From positions 4,790 through 50,007 of the forward strand of contig JAENZL010000004.1 of assembly GCA_016841265.1 (NCBI GenBank): DNA of 45,218 bases, given 5' to 3'. Source of the DNA: Methanobacteriota archaeon. Its GTDB lineage: Archaea; Halobacteriota; Methanosarcinia; Methanosarcinales; Methanosarcinaceae. The notes under the pieces were generated by a model. It had not been told where the DNA came from. It did not search any database and was given only the letters and a program-made list of their open reading frames with translations. This document shows positions 45,131 through 45,218 of the stretch, piece by piece. The translations under genes were made by a program, and so were the position numbers. The number at the start of each line of letters is the position of its first letter. Positions within the stretch are counted from its first letter, which is position 1.

Positions 45131-45218
45131 TTCTGAATTATCCTGGTTCTGAATTATCCTGACTCTGAATTATCCTGATTCTGAATTATCCTGACTCTGA
45201 ATTATCCTGATTCTGAAT
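45131..45218. repeat. 16-bp tandem repeat at the window edge
   Basis: Five full units of ttctgaattatcctga, in which the first base alternates between t and c, and a partial sixth run off the right edge. They lie just upstream of the surface protein gene. Confidence 0.92.

Overview
The window is a chromosomal segment of a methanogenic archaeon of the Methanosarcina type. The signs are a cluster of methanogenesis marker genes with the MCR activation ATPase AtwA, a RamA-type corrinoid activation protein (methylamine methanogenesis), a beta-RFAP synthase for tetrahydromethanopterin, archaeal housekeeping genes (aIF5A, FEN1, L40e, GGGP synthase, presenilin homologue), an archaeal 7S SRP RNA, a MEDS-domain histidine kinase, and long AT-rich intergenic regions full of short tandem repeats. 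No transposase, prophage or CRISPR array is visible.

Layout. 1-6.7 kb: two tandem 58-residue LSm-like genes (+), agmatinase and aIF5A (-), a tungsten aldehyde:ferredoxin oxidoreductase-family enzyme (-), a Nudix hydrolase (+) and a membrane-anchored matrixin-like metalloprotease (-). 6.9-16.9 kb, all minus strand: an AhpD-like protein and then, in transcription order, atwA, mmp3, mmp6, mmp5, mmp15, mmp17, mmp7 with overlaps or very short gaps (one operon); upstream of these lie a HAD phosphatase-like gene and a presenilin-type protease. 17.4-23.4 kb (+): two small unknown proteins, a clostripain-like lipoprotein peptidase, FEN1 and a CDF metal transporter. 23.6-26.6 kb (-): beta-RFAP synthase, a KaiC-like ATPase, tRNA-Ser(GCU) and the SRP RNA. 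27-30 kb: ramA-like gene (+), then a 1.7 kb gene-free stretch holding two diverged copies of a promoter-plus-structured-RNA unit, the best candidate for something undescribed. 30.3-37.3 kb: purB (-), rpl40e-GGGP synthase (+), a second AtwA-like tandem ATPase (+), and two flavoprotein genes (-). 37.8-45.1 kb: two MacB/FtsX-type permeases and a CARDB-like surface protein (-), with a sensor histidine kinase (+) between the permeases.

Working together: the atwA-mmp operon encodes the ATP-dependent activation and maturation machinery for methyl-coenzyme M reductase. A diverged AtwA paralogue 19 kb away lacks the Cys4 insert and stands alone. RamA would reactivate corrinoid proteins for methylamine use. 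The surface protein and the downstream permease form a likely transport or envelope unit, but no partner ATPase lies in the window.

Starts were moved to internal codons where a ribosome binding site or family N-terminus favoured it; each case is explained in its entry. All family assignments were made by reading motifs, without database searches.
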